A stretch of DNA of 64,000 nt from Patescibacteria group bacterium (GCA_028715505.1 JAQURS010000006.1:1-64000); one strand, 5' to 3'; counted from the stretch's first letter, positions 27,441 through 35,245 are shown. Translations and numbers: made by a program. The notes: generated by a model not told the origin, from the letters alone.

Positions 27441-28508
27441 ATGCCTCCCATTTACGACAAGAAAAACATCCTAGTCTCGGGCGGAGCCGGCTTCATCGGA
27501 TCGCATTTGTGCGAAAAGCTTTTGGCCGACGGCGCGAGGGTGATTTGCGTGGACAACTTGGTATCGTCCGCGCTTGGCAACATCGATTTCCTGCTCAAGA
27601 ACCCGGATTTCGAGTTCATCCGGCAGGATATCAACGTTCCATTCGACCCGGAGATTTTTCCGGAGCTTGAACGCTTCAAGATAAAATTCCAGGGAATCCA
27701 GGAGATTTACCATCTGGCTTGCCCCATGAACGCCAAACTTTTCGAGCAGACCAGGATGCAGACTTTGCTGACGAACAGCTTGGGAACCAAGAACATGCTG
27801 GACTTGGCTTTGAAATACAAAGCTAAGTTCCTCTTCACCTCTACCTCGACCGTCTACGGCCCGCGGCCGGAGGATAACCATCCCGTCAAGGAGAACGAGA
27901 TTGGTTGCGTGGACATGCTTTCGCCGCGCGCCTGTTACGACGAAGGCAAGCGTTTTGCCGAAACTTCCTGCCAGACTTACCGCGAGGTCCACGGACTGGA
28001 CGTTAAAATCACGCGCATTTTCCGCACCTACGGCCCGCGCGAAAGGTTGTTCGCGGGCGAGATGATCCCGGATTTCATTTTAAACGCGCTCGATAACAAA
28101 GACATCGAAATTTTCGGCGATGAGACTTTCAGCACTTCATTGTGCTACGTGACGGACGTGGTGGACGGACTTATCAAGCTCATGGCCACGGACGGCAACT
28201 TGGGCCCGGTCAATCTGGGCAGCGAAGTCGATTTGCCGATTCTGAATATCGTTCAAAGCATTTTGGAGATGACCGGCTCGAGCAGCCGCGTGGTCTTCCA
28301 GCCCGCCTTGTTGTTCATGACTCCGCTTGGCTTGCCTGATTTGACCAAAGCCAAGGAAAAACTCGGTTGGATGCCGCTCGTCCGGATGGATGAAGGGTTG
28401 AAACAAATTATCGATTACACCATGGCGCATAAGAATCTTTTGATGACGACTTTTAATCCCGGATTGAAAACGCCCGATTCGAATCCGCCTGCCGCGCCCA
28501 CGGCCTAG
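27441..28508 (+). CDS. NAD-dependent epimerase/dehydratase, UXS-like paralog
   Basis: A 355-aa extended SDR, paralog of the previous gene along its whole length: GGAGFIGSH (about residues 14-22), CYDEGKRFAET (about 166-176), and RIFRTYGPRERLF. The UXS Glu position is again altered (TSTVYG). A 20-residue Pro-rich tail distinguishes it. The -10-like context is absent, so it is probably co-transcribed with the first. The pair could form a heteromer or catalyse successive steps on UDP-glucuronate-derived sugars. Confidence 0.85.
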   Translation: MPPIYDKKNILVSGGAGFIGSHLCEKLLADGARVICVDNLVSSALGNIDFLLKNPDFEFIRQDINVPFDPEIFPELERFKIKFQGIQEIYHLACPMNAKLFEQTRMQTLLTNSLGTKNMLDLALKYKAKFLFTSTSTVYGPRPEDNHPVKENEIGCVDMLSPRACYDEGKRFAETSCQTYREVHGLDVKITRIFRTYGPRERLFAGEMIPDFILNALDNKDIEIFGDETFSTSLCYVTDVVDGLIKLMATDGNLGPVNLGSEVDLPILNIVQSILEMTGSSSRVVFQPALLFMTPLGLPDLTKAKEKLGWMPLVRMDEGLKQIIDYTMAHKNLLMTTFNPGLKTPDSNPPAAPTA

Positions 28509-28534
28509 ACTTTTGAATTAATTTTGCCTAAGAT
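28506..28534 (+). promoter_or_regulatory. Leaderless-type promoter of a GT2 gene
   Basis: TAGACT (28506-28511), 17-bp spacer, TAAGAT (28529-28534), 6 bp before ATG 28541. It overlaps the end of the UXS-like paralog. Confidence 0.58.
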
Positions 28535-28540
28535 GCCGAT

Positions 28541-29233
28541 ATGCGAGTTATTGGCGTCATCCCGGCGTATAACGAAAGCTCCCGCATTGCCCAAGTGCTG
28601 CGGGAAAGTTTGTCGTATCTGGATGGCGTGGTCGTGGTTGATGACGGTTCAAGCGATAACACTTCCGAAGTCGCGGCCAAGGTTGATCCGCGCGTAGTCG
28701 TCATAAAACATCCGGTCAACCGCAACCAGGGCGCGGCCCTTCGGACAGGCACCAAGGCGGCTTTGTTGGTAGGCGCGGAAATTATCGTCCATCTCGACGC
28801 GGATGGTCAACACGACCCCAATGATTTGCCGGTTTTGATCAAACCCATCGCGGATGGCCAGGCGGATATCGCGCTCGGTTCGCGTTTCATGGGCATCGAA
28901 GCGACCGGCATGCCGGTTTTGCGCCGTTGGCTGCTTAAGGCCGGACGCTGGTTCAATATTTTAGCGCTCGGCATTTCCAAGAAAATCACTGATCCGCAGA
29001 GCGGTTTGCGGGCCATGACGGCCGAAGCCGCCAAGCGCATCAATTTTCATCAAGACGGCAAAGCTCACGCCTCTGAGATCCTCAGGCTGGTCACGCGTTC
29101 AGGCTTGCGTTGGGTTGAGATTCCGGCTCACATCAAATACACGCAAGATACCCTGACAAAGGTGGGTACGAACCGTACTACGGACGCTTTTTCCATAGCT
29201 TGGAACCTGTTTATCGGCGTGTTTACAAAATAA
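28541..29233 (+). CDS. GT2 family glycosyltransferase (DPM1-like)
   Basis: A 230-aa GT-A enzyme: GVIPAYNESSRI (residues 4-15), VVVDDGSSDNTSEV (about 30-43), and HLDADGQHDPNDLP (about 86-99) with the DXD site. There are no membrane helices. Short DPM1-like enzymes of this kind usually accompany a DUF2304 protein, and one follows here. Likely makes polyprenyl-phosphate sugar. Confidence 0.88.
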   Translation: MRVIGVIPAYNESSRIAQVLRESLSYLDGVVVVDDGSSDNTSEVAAKVDPRVVVIKHPVNRNQGAALRTGTKAALLVGAEIIVHLDADGQHDPNDLPVLIKPIADGQADIALGSRFMGIEATGMPVLRRWLLKAGRWFNILALGISKKITDPQSGLRAMTAEAAKRINFHQDGKAHASEILRLVTRSGLRWVEIPAHIKYTQDTLTKVGTNRTTDAFSIAWNLFIGVFTK

Positions 29234-29242
29234 CCGTTATAT

Positions 29243-29271
29243 TGGACTTTTGGCCGGTTTAAGGCTAAGAT
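29243..29271 (+). promoter_or_regulatory. Leaderless-type promoter of the DUF2304 gene
   Basis: TGGACT (29243-29248), 17-bp spacer, TAAGAT (29266-29271), 9 bp before ATG 29281. An in-frame GTG at 29272 directly abuts the -10 and is therefore an unlikely start. Confidence 0.55.
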
Positions 29272-29280
29272 GTGGCCGTT

Positions 29281-29619
29281 ATGTTAATCCAAATATTGCT
29301 AGTTTTAGGCTTTATTTTCGCTTTGTGGCTGACTTGGAAGAGGTTTAGGCAGGACGTCATCTCGCTCGGGGAAGCCTTGGCTTGGTCTTTGCTTTGGGCG
29401 GGCGGCATCGCGGTTTCGATCCTGCCAAAGCTGACGGAATACCTGGCAGCCTTTTTTGGAGTCGGTCGCGGCGTTGATTTGATACTTTACGCGGCGGTCG
29501 CTATCCAGTTTTTCTTGATTTTTAAGTTGTTCGTCAAACACGAAAAGCTCGAACGTCTTTTGACTAAGTTGGTGCAGGATCAGTCCTTGAAGGATTTGGA
29601 AAAGAACAAGTCGAATTAG
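29281..29619 (+). CDS. DUF2304 family membrane protein
   Basis: A 112-aa protein with three hydrophobic helices (about residues 2-20, 32-52, 60-82) and a charged C-terminal helix (KHEKLERLLTKLVQD). Size and topology match DUF2304, small membrane partners found beside GT2 polyprenyl-phosphate sugar synthases. It may anchor the soluble GT2 enzyme encoded just upstream. The GT2 gene that follows begins one base after its stop (TAG-T-ATG). Confidence 0.8.
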   Translation: MLIQILLVLGFIFALWLTWKRFRQDVISLGEALAWSLLWAGGIAVSILPKLTEYLAAFFGVGRGVDLILYAAVAIQFFLIFKLFVKHEKLERLLTKLVQDQSLKDLEKNKSN

Positions 29620-29620
29620 T

Positions 29621-30706
29621 ATGGAAGACGCGCTCAGGCCGGTGGTTGACGTCATAGTAGTTTCTTACGACCACGCGCGGTTTTTTGATAACCTTTTTTT
29701 GTCTTTGGCCAAAGTCAATTATCCGCGCGACCGTTGGCGGCTGCACGTGGTCATCAACAAAGATAATGACGGCACGCTGGAAGCGGCCAATCGTTTGAAA
29801 GAGCAATATCAACCCGAGTTGCCCGAGTTACAAATCCACGAGCCGCACGCTAACTTGGGATTTTCCGGCGGAAACAACCTGGCGATCAACTGGGCCATGC
29901 GGAACGGCGCGGAATACGTTTATCTTTTGAATCCTGATACGACGGTTGATCCGGAATTTTTGACGGAAGTTGTCAAAGTCGCCCAAAGCCAAGAGGGGAT
30001 CGGTTCTGTCCAATCGCTGCTTTTACGCGGACACAACCCCGGTGAGATTAATTCGCGCGGCAATGCGTTGCATTTTTTGGGATTCGGTTATTGCCAAGGT
30101 GACCATGATCCGATTTCTACGGCGCCCGACGAAACCGTCGACATTGCTTATCCTTCGGGCGCGGGCGTTCTCTTTCCCATTAAAGTATTGGAAACCGTCG
30201 GCCTGTTGGACGAGACTTTATTTTCCTATCACGAAGATCTAGATCTTGGCTGGCGCATCCTGCTCTCTGGCCACCGCAACGTGCTGGCGCCTAAGAGTTT
30301 GGTTAATCATTACTACGATTTTTCCAGGTCGATTACCAAATGGCATTGGATGGAACGCAATCGATTGGCCGTGGTGTTAAAGAATTATTCCCTGCCGACT
30401 TTGGTCTTCCTGGCGCCGGCTTTGATTGCCACGGACGTGGCCATTTGGGCTTTCGCGGTCAAAGGCGGATGGCTTAAGGAAAAATGGAAGGCAAACGCGT
30501 GGTACTTAAAGCCGAGTACGTGGAGATATATTTTAGCCGGGCGCGAGCAAATCAGGCGCATTAGGCGCGTTCCGGATTGGCTCATCCTGCGAAAAATGAC
30601 TTGGAAGATCGAATATCAGGACATGAAAGCCGGATGGGCGGAAAAAATCGCCAATCCTTTTTGGAAAGCTTTTTACGTCAGCTACCGCTTGATCGTCCGC
30701 TGGTAA
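29621..30706 (+). CDS. GT2 family glycosyltransferase (rhamnosyltransferase-like)
   Basis: A 361-aa GT-A enzyme of the WcaA/rhamnosyltransferase type: VIVVSYDHARF (about residues 9-19), NLGFSGGNNLAI (about 78-89), YLLNPDTTVDPEFL (about 102-115) and YHEDLDLGWRI (about 203-213) with the ED acceptor motif. A hydrophobic helix at about 255-275 may anchor it. It probably adds a sugar to the lipid-linked chain. Confidence 0.9.
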   Translation: MEDALRPVVDVIVVSYDHARFFDNLFLSLAKVNYPRDRWRLHVVINKDNDGTLEAANRLKEQYQPELPELQIHEPHANLGFSGGNNLAINWAMRNGAEYVYLLNPDTTVDPEFLTEVVKVAQSQEGIGSVQSLLLRGHNPGEINSRGNALHFLGFGYCQGDHDPISTAPDETVDIAYPSGAGVLFPIKVLETVGLLDETLFSYHEDLDLGWRILLSGHRNVLAPKSLVNHYYDFSRSITKWHWMERNRLAVVLKNYSLPTLVFLAPALIATDVAIWAFAVKGGWLKEKWKANAWYLKPSTWRYILAGREQIRRIRRVPDWLILRKMTWKIEYQDMKAGWAEKIANPFWKAFYVSYRLIVRW

Positions 30707-30707
30707 T

Positions 30708-31808
30708 ATGAAAGTCGTTCACGTTTGCTGCGTCGCGCCGCCCGAAGCCGGGGGAATGGGAGCCGTGGCTTATCAGGAAGTTTCGCGTCTGCGTAAACTT
30801 GGGGTGGATGCCGTTTTGGTTGCGCCGCAAACCCTCACCCCCAGCCCCTCTCCCATCGAGCTCAGCTCGACAGGAGAGGGGAGCATCGTTCGTCTTCCGG
30901 CTGTACGCATCGGCAACGTGGCGCGGATGTTTGGTTTGGATAAAATCGTCAAAGACGCGGACGTAGTTCATTTACATTATCCTTTTTATTTCACGTCTGG
31001 TTTGATCGCGCGCTGGCGCCGTCAAAATAAAATTAAAAAGTTAGTCATCACCTTGCACATGGACGCCACGGATAAAGGCTGGCGCTGGCTGGCGGCTTAT
31101 TTGCACAGAACACTTTTTCAAAAACGCCTTTTGGATTCGGCGGACGTTTTACTTGTCTCGACTTTAGATTACGCGCAAAATTCTTCTTTTGCTCCCTGGG
31201 TTGGGACGCCCAAGCTTCACGAATTGCCTTTTGGCGTGGATACGGAAGCTTTTCGTCCCACGAACGCCCAACATCCTGCGTTTGTGATTGGCATGGTCGG
31301 AGTCATGGACCGCGCGCATCCTTTTAAAGGCGTGGACGTATTTTTGCGCGCTTTGGCTAAATTGCCGAATCACGTCCAAGGTTTGTTGGTCGGAGACGGG
31401 GACCGTCGGAAAGATTACGAGTTATTGGCCAAAGAACTTGGGATTAGCGAGAGGACGAAGTTTGTCGGCCGGTTGGACCGCGATAAATTAATTGAAGCTT
31501 TTCAATCCATGGATGTTTTTGCTTTCCCGAGCACGAGCCGGGCCGAAGCTTTTGGGCTTGTCCTCTTGGAAGCTATGGCTTGCGGCGTGCCGGTGATCGC
31601 GAGCGACTTGCCCGGAGTGCGAGCCGTGGCCAAAGATGCCGGCTTGATTGTTCCCATCAACGATTCCGATGCTTTGGCTGCCGGCCTGCGCCGCATGCTT
31701 GAAGATCAAGCATGGCGCCAAAGCCTGGCTTTGGCGGCGCGGGAAAAGGCGGAGCGATTTGGCTGGCAAAACCATGTGACAAAGCTCATGGAACTTTATA
31801 GCTTATGA
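30708..31808 (+). CDS. GT4 family glycosyltransferase with palindromic insertion
   Basis: A 366-aa GT-B enzyme starting one base after the previous stop (TAA-T-ATG). The N-terminal loop is PPEAGGMGAVAYQE (about residues 9-22), and the donor site is EAFGLVLLEAMACGVPVIAS (about 281-300). Residues about 42-58 (TLTPSPSPIELSSTGEG) are encoded by a G+C-rich palindrome that looks like an inserted repeat; they fall in the surface loop region of the acceptor domain. The flanking coding sequence is intact and in frame. Confidence 0.9.
   Translation: MKVVHVCCVAPPEAGGMGAVAYQEVSRLRKLGVDAVLVAPQTLTPSPSPIELSSTGEGSIVRLPAVRIGNVARMFGLDKIVKDADVVHLHYPFYFTSGLIARWRRQNKIKKLVITLHMDATDKGWRWLAAYLHRTLFQKRLLDSADVLLVSTLDYAQNSSFAPWVGTPKLHELPFGVDTEAFRPTNAQHPAFVIGMVGVMDRAHPFKGVDVFLRALAKLPNHVQGLLVGDGDRRKDYELLAKELGISERTKFVGRLDRDKLIEAFQSMDVFAFPSTSRAEAFGLVLLEAMACGVPVIASDLPGVRAVAKDAGLIVPINDSDALAAGLRRMLEDQAWRQSLALAAREKAERFGWQNHVTKLMELYSL
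30845..30881. repeat. Palindromic repeat element inserted in frame in a gene
   Basis: Arms CCCCTCTCC (30845-30853) and GGAGAGGGG (30873-30881) enclose a second pair, TCGAGCT (30856-30862) and AGCTCGA (30864-30870), around a single C, with one CA/CA internal loop. The preceding CCCTCACCCCCAG (from about 30834) belongs to the same element type. Confidence 0.8.
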
Positions 31809-32944
31809 GAATTGCAATTTTGACTAACGCGTTCCCGCCTTTGTCCCGCGGCGGCGCCGGCCGGATAGCGGACGTGCAGGCCGACTGGCTCGTGCGACAT
31901 GATTACGAGGTCAAAGTCTGGACGCCCGAGCCTTTTCCGGAAACTCAAGGCCACGCGCCGGTCGAAGCTTTTAAACCAAGGACCAGCGTGCCTTTCGCCA
32001 AACTCTCGAAATCAAATCCGTTAACCCGCTTGTTTTTCCATTTGGAAGATTTAGCGCCCAACCTCAAAGCCGTTGACCAGATTCGCGCTTGGAAGCCGGA
32101 TGTTTTGATTACGCATAATCTCACTGGTTGCGGATGGGGCACGCCGCGCATCCTCAAAGCCGCCGGCATCCGGTGGATTCATATTTTGCACGACGTGCAG
32201 ATGTTTGAGCCGAGCGGACAGATGTTTTGCGAGGAGCAGGATTGGAAAAAAACTTGGCGCAAGTTTTGGTCCTCGCGCCGCGCTAAAGCCTTTGGCCAGC
32301 CGGACGTCGTGATTAGTCCGTCGCAATGGCTTTTGGATGAGCATAAAAAATATGGCTTGCTGAAGGATGTTAATACCCAAGTCCTGCCAAACCCGGTGGA
32401 GATCCCACGCGGTTATTGCGAAAACAAAATCAATGACGAGTTGAGAGTTGTTTGCAATGCGCGATTGTCGGAAGATAAAGGCATTCAAGTCCTTTTGGAT
32501 GCTTGGCAATCCATTGAACCGCGTTTAGGCAAACTCGAGTTGATTAGCGACGGCCCGATGATGGCTAAAATCAAAAAGCTGGAAGACCCGAGCATCGTCG
32601 TCCACGGCCAATTGCCGCATGAGGAAGCCATGATTGTAATGTCCTCGGCTAACCTGCTCGTCATGCCGTCTATCATCATGGAAAACCAACCCACCGTCTT
32701 GCTCGAAGCCGTAGCCGCGGGCATTAACGTCGTGGCCTCCGACGTGGGCGGCGTGCGCGAAATGTTGCAGGGTTATGGCACCATCGTCCCGCCCGACGAC
32801 TCAAAAGCTTTAGCCCAAGCCATCGAATCCGCCATCAACCAACTTATCAACCCCCAAATCCGCGAACAAATCATCGCGATGCATAATGTGGATGAGGTGA
32901 TGGACAAACTTGTAGAATTAACAATGTCTGTCATTCCCGTATAG
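31805..32944 (+). CDS. GT4 family glycosyltransferase
   Basis: A 379-aa GT-B enzyme, ATGA-coupled to the previous gene. Acceptor domain: FPPLSRGGAGRIADVQADWL (about residues 11-30). Donor domain: RVVCNARLSEDKGIQ (about 215-229) and MENQPTVLLEAVAAGINVVAS (about 291-311). It is the last gene of the glycan locus before the AT-rich island. Confidence 0.9.
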   Translation: MRIAILTNAFPPLSRGGAGRIADVQADWLVRHDYEVKVWTPEPFPETQGHAPVEAFKPRTSVPFAKLSKSNPLTRLFFHLEDLAPNLKAVDQIRAWKPDVLITHNLTGCGWGTPRILKAAGIRWIHILHDVQMFEPSGQMFCEEQDWKKTWRKFWSSRRAKAFGQPDVVISPSQWLLDEHKKYGLLKDVNTQVLPNPVEIPRGYCENKINDELRVVCNARLSEDKGIQVLLDAWQSIEPRLGKLELISDGPMMAKIKKLEDPSIVVHGQLPHEEAMIVMSSANLLVMPSIIMENQPTVLLEAVAAGINVVASDVGGVREMLQGYGTIVPPDDSKALAQAIESAINQLINPQIREQIIAMHNVDEVMDKLVELTMSVIPV

Positions 32945-32971
32945 GTTAGAAGAAATGAAAAATTTGTACCT

Positions 32972-33613
32972 ATGCTAAAAGACCTACAAATAAACTTGAT
33001 CAAATGTAATCTAAACTGTGAGGGTATTAAAAATGATCCGAAGAAAGGAGTTATTCCAAGATGTTTGGTTCTTGAAGAAAGAGAGGGAAAGAATAATTGC
33101 ATTGTGGTCGGGTTGAATCCTGGTAAATGTAACAAACAAGAGAGGCGATACCTTTTAAAGAATGGAATTAAATTTAATACTTTTTCGAGGTACTTTTTTG
33201 AGAGTGGTCTGAAGGACCGGCCATATTTTAAAAGAACACGAGACTTGATTACTTTATTAGGCTTTAGAGGAGATATTTTATGGACGGATTTGGCAAAATG
33301 TGAATGCTTAGGAAAAAATGGGAAACTGCCGGTCCAAACTTTAAGGGTCTGTATTGATAGATACTTAAGGAAAGAGGTTGAGATGTTTGAGTGCTCAACT
33401 ATTTTTGCCTTAGGAAATGTCGCTTTTGATTTTTGTGCATTGAGCTTCCCCGACCATTTTGTTGTCGGATTACCTCATCCCAGCGGTTCCTACGGTGATT
33501 TTTATAAACTGAAGAAAAGAGTAAAACGGTATACCAAATATTATTTGAAAAATATATCTAAAACAAAAGATAGTAACCATAACTATCAAGCTATCCAATT
33601 ATCCAAAATTTAA
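32972..33613 (+). CDS. Uracil-DNA glycosylase superfamily-like protein
   Basis: A 213-aa protein with UDG-fold landmarks: IVVGLNPGKCNK (about residues 45-56) matches motif 1 (GxxPG), STIFALGNVAFD (about 146-157) matches the central strand, and VGLPHPSGSYG (about 168-178) matches motif 2 (HPS). Four Cys near the N-terminus and around residue 110 could bind a metal but do not form the classical Fe-S pattern. Base composition is much more A+T-rich than the flanking genes, a sign of recent transfer. Whether it excises uracil is not shown. Confidence 0.7.
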   Translation: MLKDLQINLIKCNLNCEGIKNDPKKGVIPRCLVLEEREGKNNCIVVGLNPGKCNKQERRYLLKNGIKFNTFSRYFFESGLKDRPYFKRTRDLITLLGFRGDILWTDLAKCECLGKNGKLPVQTLRVCIDRYLRKEVEMFECSTIFALGNVAFDFCALSFPDHFVVGLPHPSGSYGDFYKLKKRVKRYTKYYLKNISKTKDSNHNYQAIQLSKI

Positions 33614-33620
33614 AAATATT

Positions 33621-34007
33621 ATGTTCACCGGCATCATTATCGAAGAAAGTCTTGAGAAAAAAGACATTCTTACAAAATTAAGAATTCTTAGCACTGAAGT
33701 CGAGGCCGTAACCGAGGAACACAAGACGCCATGGATTAAACAGTGGACCATGCATACGGTGGAAATTCCGGAAGAGCAAGCGGATGAAACTGCTAAAGAA
33801 ATCAGCGAGGCTTTGGAAACGGCGCACAACTGGTACGCGGATTTTAAGAATCGCGATTTTCATTACATCATTTTTCGCAACAAAGTTTTTAAAGTTGACC
33901 GTTCAAAAAGTGAACAGTACGACGATGTCGTCAAATACGGAGTCTCTTTGGGCATCCCTGACTACCAACTCGATTTTTCACCCGCCATGCAAGAATGGCA
34001 GAGATGA
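33621..34007 (+). CDS. Conserved protein of unknown function
   Basis: A 128-aa soluble protein with a strongly structured sequence: MFTGIIIEESLEKKDI, TEEHKTPWIKQWTMHTVEI (about residues 34-52), FHYIIFRNKVFKVDR (about 84-98) and YGVSLGIPDYQLDF near the end. I have the impression that it belongs to a small conserved family in CPR and other genomes, but I know no function. A decayed copy of its last 18 codons lies at 34610-34663, beyond the next gene. Confidence 0.75.
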   Translation: MFTGIIIEESLEKKDILTKLRILSTEVEAVTEEHKTPWIKQWTMHTVEIPEEQADETAKEISEALETAHNWYADFKNRDFHYIIFRNKVFKVDRSKSEQYDDVVKYGVSLGIPDYQLDFSPAMQEWQR

Positions 34008-34028
34008 TAAAACAGCGCATTAATCAAA

Positions 34029-34607
34029 ATGGATCTCACTTTGAGTTCTTACTCCGACCAAGTCTTTCAAAATCTTGCTTTACCGCAAGGGGATTTGACT
34101 AAAAAAGAATTTTTGAATTGCACGTTTAAGCGATGCAATTTTAGCGCGTCTGATTTTACTGGCACGTTTTTCGTTGATTGCAAATTTTTTGATTGTGACC
34201 TTTCTAACGTTAAAGTCAACAATTGCAGCATGCAGGGAGTATTTTTCGAGAACTGCAAACTGGTTGGCGTTAAGTTTAGGACGATTAATAATTTACTGGT
34301 GAGTTTGTCTTACAAGAATTGCCTCATCGAACTATGTGACTTTGGCCTATTATCCATGAAACAAACTCAGTTTATCGGATGTACTGTTAGGGAAGATGAT
34401 TTTAGCGAAGCGAATTTGTCAGAGTCCAGTTTTGTCGGTTCTGATCTGCAGGCCAGCAAATTCATAAACACCAATTTGGAAAAAACGGACTTTACGAAAG
34501 CCATCAATTATTACATCGACCCGTTACAAAATAAAATAAAAAAAGCCAAGTTTTCCCAACCGGAAGTCTTGGCTTTGCTTTTAGGGTTTGGGATTGAGAT
34601 TAAATAA
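34029..34607 (+). CDS. Pentapeptide-repeat protein (Qnr-like)
   Basis: A 192-aa protein in which every fifth residue is Phe, Leu, Val or Met over about residues 15-155, with Cys, Asp and Ser between (for example CTFKRCNFSASDF, CKFFDCDLSNVKV). This gives the square right-handed beta-helix of the pentapeptide-repeat family. The end (NYYIDPLQNKIKKAKF, then SQPEVLALLLGFGI) matches the C-terminal cap of Qnr/McbG-like gyrase-protecting proteins. Gyrase protection is a family-based possibility. No signal peptide. Confidence 0.85.
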   Translation: MDLTLSSYSDQVFQNLALPQGDLTKKEFLNCTFKRCNFSASDFTGTFFVDCKFFDCDLSNVKVNNCSMQGVFFENCKLVGVKFRTINNLLVSLSYKNCLIELCDFGLLSMKQTQFIGCTVREDDFSEANLSESSFVGSDLQASKFINTNLEKTDFTKAINYYIDPLQNKIKKAKFSQPEVLALLLGFGIEIK

Positions 34608-34609
34608 AC

Positions 34610-34663
34610 ATTCCTGACTGTCAACTTGATTTTTCGTCCGCTATGCAGGAATGGGTGAGGTAA
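34610..34663 (+). pseudogene. Decayed 3' end of a second copy of the 33621-34007 gene
   Basis: In frame from 34610 this reads IPDCQLDFSSAMQEWVR followed by TAA. The intact gene ends IPDYQLDFSPAMQEWQR followed by TGA. The match stops upstream, immediately after the pentapeptide-repeat gene's stop codon. Confidence 0.85.
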
Positions 34664-34691
34664 ATCACTTGACAGAAACCTCAATTCATGG

Positions 34692-34711
34692 AACGTCTAT
34701 ATAGAGACGTT
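34692..34711. promoter_or_regulatory. Inverted repeat before the basic unknown protein
   Basis: AACGTCT (34692-34698) and AGACGTT (34705-34711) flank a 6-bp centre; TTTTG follows and the ATG is at 34717. TATATA (34698-34703) in the centre could be a -10, making the palindrome an operator. Alternatively it is a weak hairpin terminator. Confidence 0.5.
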
Positions 34712-34716
34712 TTTGC

Positions 34717-35127
34717 ATGAAGATTTACAGAACTAAAATCGAGGCTTTTGCTGGCACGAGCTATAAGGAAATAAACAGAAAAGCGACAGGCTTTTATCAA
34801 CAGATAAAGAAACGAACGAAGCGACGACCTTATGTTCGTTCGGCGTACTTTGGCAGAGCCAAGGTTTTCCTCGGATTATTTTGGAGTCATCTGCGTCAAA
34901 AGAACTATTGGGACCAGACAAGGAGATTGAAGTATTTTAGCTGTGGAATCGAATTAATCAGCAAATCGAAGATTGAGCCTGTATCAAAAGAGAATCCAAA
35001 TAAGACAGGGGAAATTTTGCATAGATTTGCGGGCGCTACCGCAAAGGACGAGTTATTTTTCGTGCAAATTAAAGAAGATAAACAAAGCGGCCAAAAATGG
35101 TTGATGTCAATTTTTCCCGTCAATTAA
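34717..35127 (+). CDS. Small basic protein of unknown function
   Basis: A 136-aa protein, very basic in its first 80 residues (KKRTKRRPYVRSAYFGRAKVF). The C-terminal half, IEPVSKENPNKTGEILHRF to FFVQIKEDKQSGQKW and SIFPV, resembles what I recall of the phage/EndoU/colicin-like nuclease folds (PBECR group), but I see no certain catalytic set. It sits alone behind an inverted repeat in the AT-rich island. A toxin- or nuclease-like role is speculative. Confidence 0.6.
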   Translation: MKIYRTKIEAFAGTSYKEINRKATGFYQQIKKRTKRRPYVRSAYFGRAKVFLGLFWSHLRQKNYWDQTRRLKYFSCGIELISKSKIEPVSKENPNKTGEILHRFAGATAKDELFFVQIKEDKQSGQKWLMSIFPVN

Positions 35128-35128
35128 C

Positions 35129-35185
35129 AGAAAAAGACTCTCCGCTAATTGTAGTTTATAAACTACGGGCCGAAAGTCTTTTTCT
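35129..35185. terminator. Nested-hairpin bidirectional terminator
   Basis: Outer arms AGAAAAAGACT (35129-35139) and AGTCTTTTTCT (35175-35185) enclose a perfect palindrome, GTAGTTTA/TAAACTAC (35151-35166). T-runs lie on both strands. A second small hairpin, TCAGGC/GCCTGA, follows at about 35190-35207. Confidence 0.7.
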
Positions 35186-35245
35186 ATATTCAGGCTACCA
35201 TGCCTGAGGGAATTGTCAAGAATAGATAGCCTGTTGATAAGCATC

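Noticed and set aside
32945-35190. Insertion sequence or integrase-borne island
   Set aside because: No transposase, integrase or terminal inverted repeats are visible. Only base composition and the gene remnant suggest transfer.
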